Positions 40,953-41,186 of a stretch of 41,186 nucleotides of DNA are shown here, in pieces (positions within the stretch are counted from its first letter, which is position 1; the number at the start of each line of letters is the position of its first letter). The notes below the pieces were generated by a model. That model was not told the origin of the DNA. It did not search any database and worked only from the letters and a program-made list of their open reading frames with translations. A program made the translations under genes and the position numbers. The DNA comes from Candidatus Gastranaerophilales bacterium (GTDB lineage Bacteria > Cyanobacteriota > Vampirovibrionia > Gastranaerophilales > Gastranaerophilaceae): positions 1 through 41,186 of the forward strand of contig CANRHZ010000015.1 in NCBI GenBank assembly GCA_947630535.1, given 5' to 3'.

Positions 40953-40991
40953 ATGCTTTTAAAATTTTAGTCGTTTTGTATTTTTTTACTT

Positions 40992-41009
40992 CCCCCCCCC
41001 CTTTTTTTT
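40992..41009 (+). repeat. Poly-C/poly-T tract (10 C then 8 T)
   Basis: A second long mononucleotide run in the recA downstream gap. No coding role is seen. The number of C is error-prone in assemblies. Confidence 0.7.
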
Positions 41010-41115
41010 CTTTTTCTAAAAAAAGCTTTTTTTCATGCCCCGATATAGTGTAATTTAGATACCTTTTAGTTATATATCCTTCATATAAGAATTATAGCCT
41101 TGAAAAAGAAAAAAC

Positions 41116-41166
41116 AATTTGATAAAATGAAATTGTACTAAAATATAGATGGGAGTTTAATTTATG
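41116..41166 (+). promoter_or_regulatory. Promoter and leader of the right-edge gene
   Basis: TTGATA (41119-41124), 17 bases, AATATA (41142-41147), GGGAG (41151-41155) and the ATG at 41164. 48 of 51 bases agree with the prepilin leader at 1026-1076. Confidence 0.7.
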
Positions 41167-41186
41167 GTTAAATTGTTTGGAGCTTA
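41164..41186 (+). CDS. 5' end of a gene cut by the window edge, possibly another prepilin
   Basis: Only seven codons (M-V-K-L-F-G-A) are present. The leader identity with the prepilin gene suggests another member of that family, but the protein itself cannot be judged. Confidence 0.5.

Noticed and set aside
40853-41053. Plus-strand 66-codon ORF after recA
   Set aside because: It starts within the recA gene in another frame and runs through the terminator and the poly-C/T tract.
1-41186. CRISPR array or cas genes
   Set aside because: No regularly spaced direct repeats and no Cas-like motifs were seen.

Overview
The window looks like a nearly complete contig from a low-GC, Gram-negative-type bacterium. 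My best guess is the non-photosynthetic cyanobacterial sister lineage (Vampirovibrionia/Melainabacteria, order Gastranaerophilales). This is inferred from the AT-rich sequence, a pilin of the FTLAEVLITL type, kdsA (lipopolysaccharide core sugar), paralogous RpoD-like sigma factors, a Ski2-type helicase and several lineage-specific hypothetical proteins. I could not run a taxonomic search.

Layout. 1-3.3 kb: a type IV prepilin-like gene (minus) with a 12-C tract in its leader, a small ORF, and the etfB-etfA pair (minus). 3.3-9.2 kb: a large unrecognised membrane-associated protein (plus), then a Ski2-like helicase, a small membrane protein and a short-chain dehydrogenase (minus). 9.3-12.5 kb: HU, a small ribbon-helix-helix protein, a possible small RNA, thrS without a TGS domain, and tRNA-Ser(GCT). 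12.7-17.6 kb: a glucan-phosphorylase-like protein with Ser at the PLP-lysine position, trpE-trpG, and diaminopimelate dehydrogenase. 17.7-22.7 kb: a small protein with an FNG motif, a sigma-70 factor, and an AbiEi/AbiEii toxin-antitoxin pair lying between two apparently identical 630-bp direct repeats, each carrying a LuxR-type regulator gene. 22.8-29.9 kb: a membrane protein, a zinc-ribbon miniprotein, a sugar-phosphate isomerase-like protein, a long-form SRP RNA (minus), an MBL hydrolase, cytidine deaminase, several small unknowns, miaA and a multi-pass membrane protein. 30-35.1 kb: two tandem divergent thymidylate-kinase-like genes, a large nucleotidyltransferase, and dnaJ-queE. 35.1-41.2 kb: oppF-like ATPase, a second sigma factor, the kdsA / YhaM-like / secreted protein / pncC cluster (minus), recA, and the first 23 bases of another gene at the right edge.

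How it fits together. Most genes are housekeeping: electron transfer (ETF), tRNA charging and modification (thrS, miaA, queE), protein targeting (SRP RNA), glucan metabolism, tryptophan/folate precursor and DAP/lysine synthesis, envelope (KDO) and recombination (recA). The accessory layer is the AbiE island and the prepilin genes at the two ends. The two ends share a promoter/leader (48 of 51 bases) and an identical 46-bp terminator block in opposite orientation, so the assembly probably broke in dispersed pilin-gene repeats.

The most interesting items are the frame-deciding poly-C tract in the prepilin leader, the AbiE module inside a long recent duplication, a recurring N-terminal F-G motif in otherwise unrelated proteins, the phosphorylase-like protein lacking its cofactor lysine, and the paired non-canonical nucleotide kinases.
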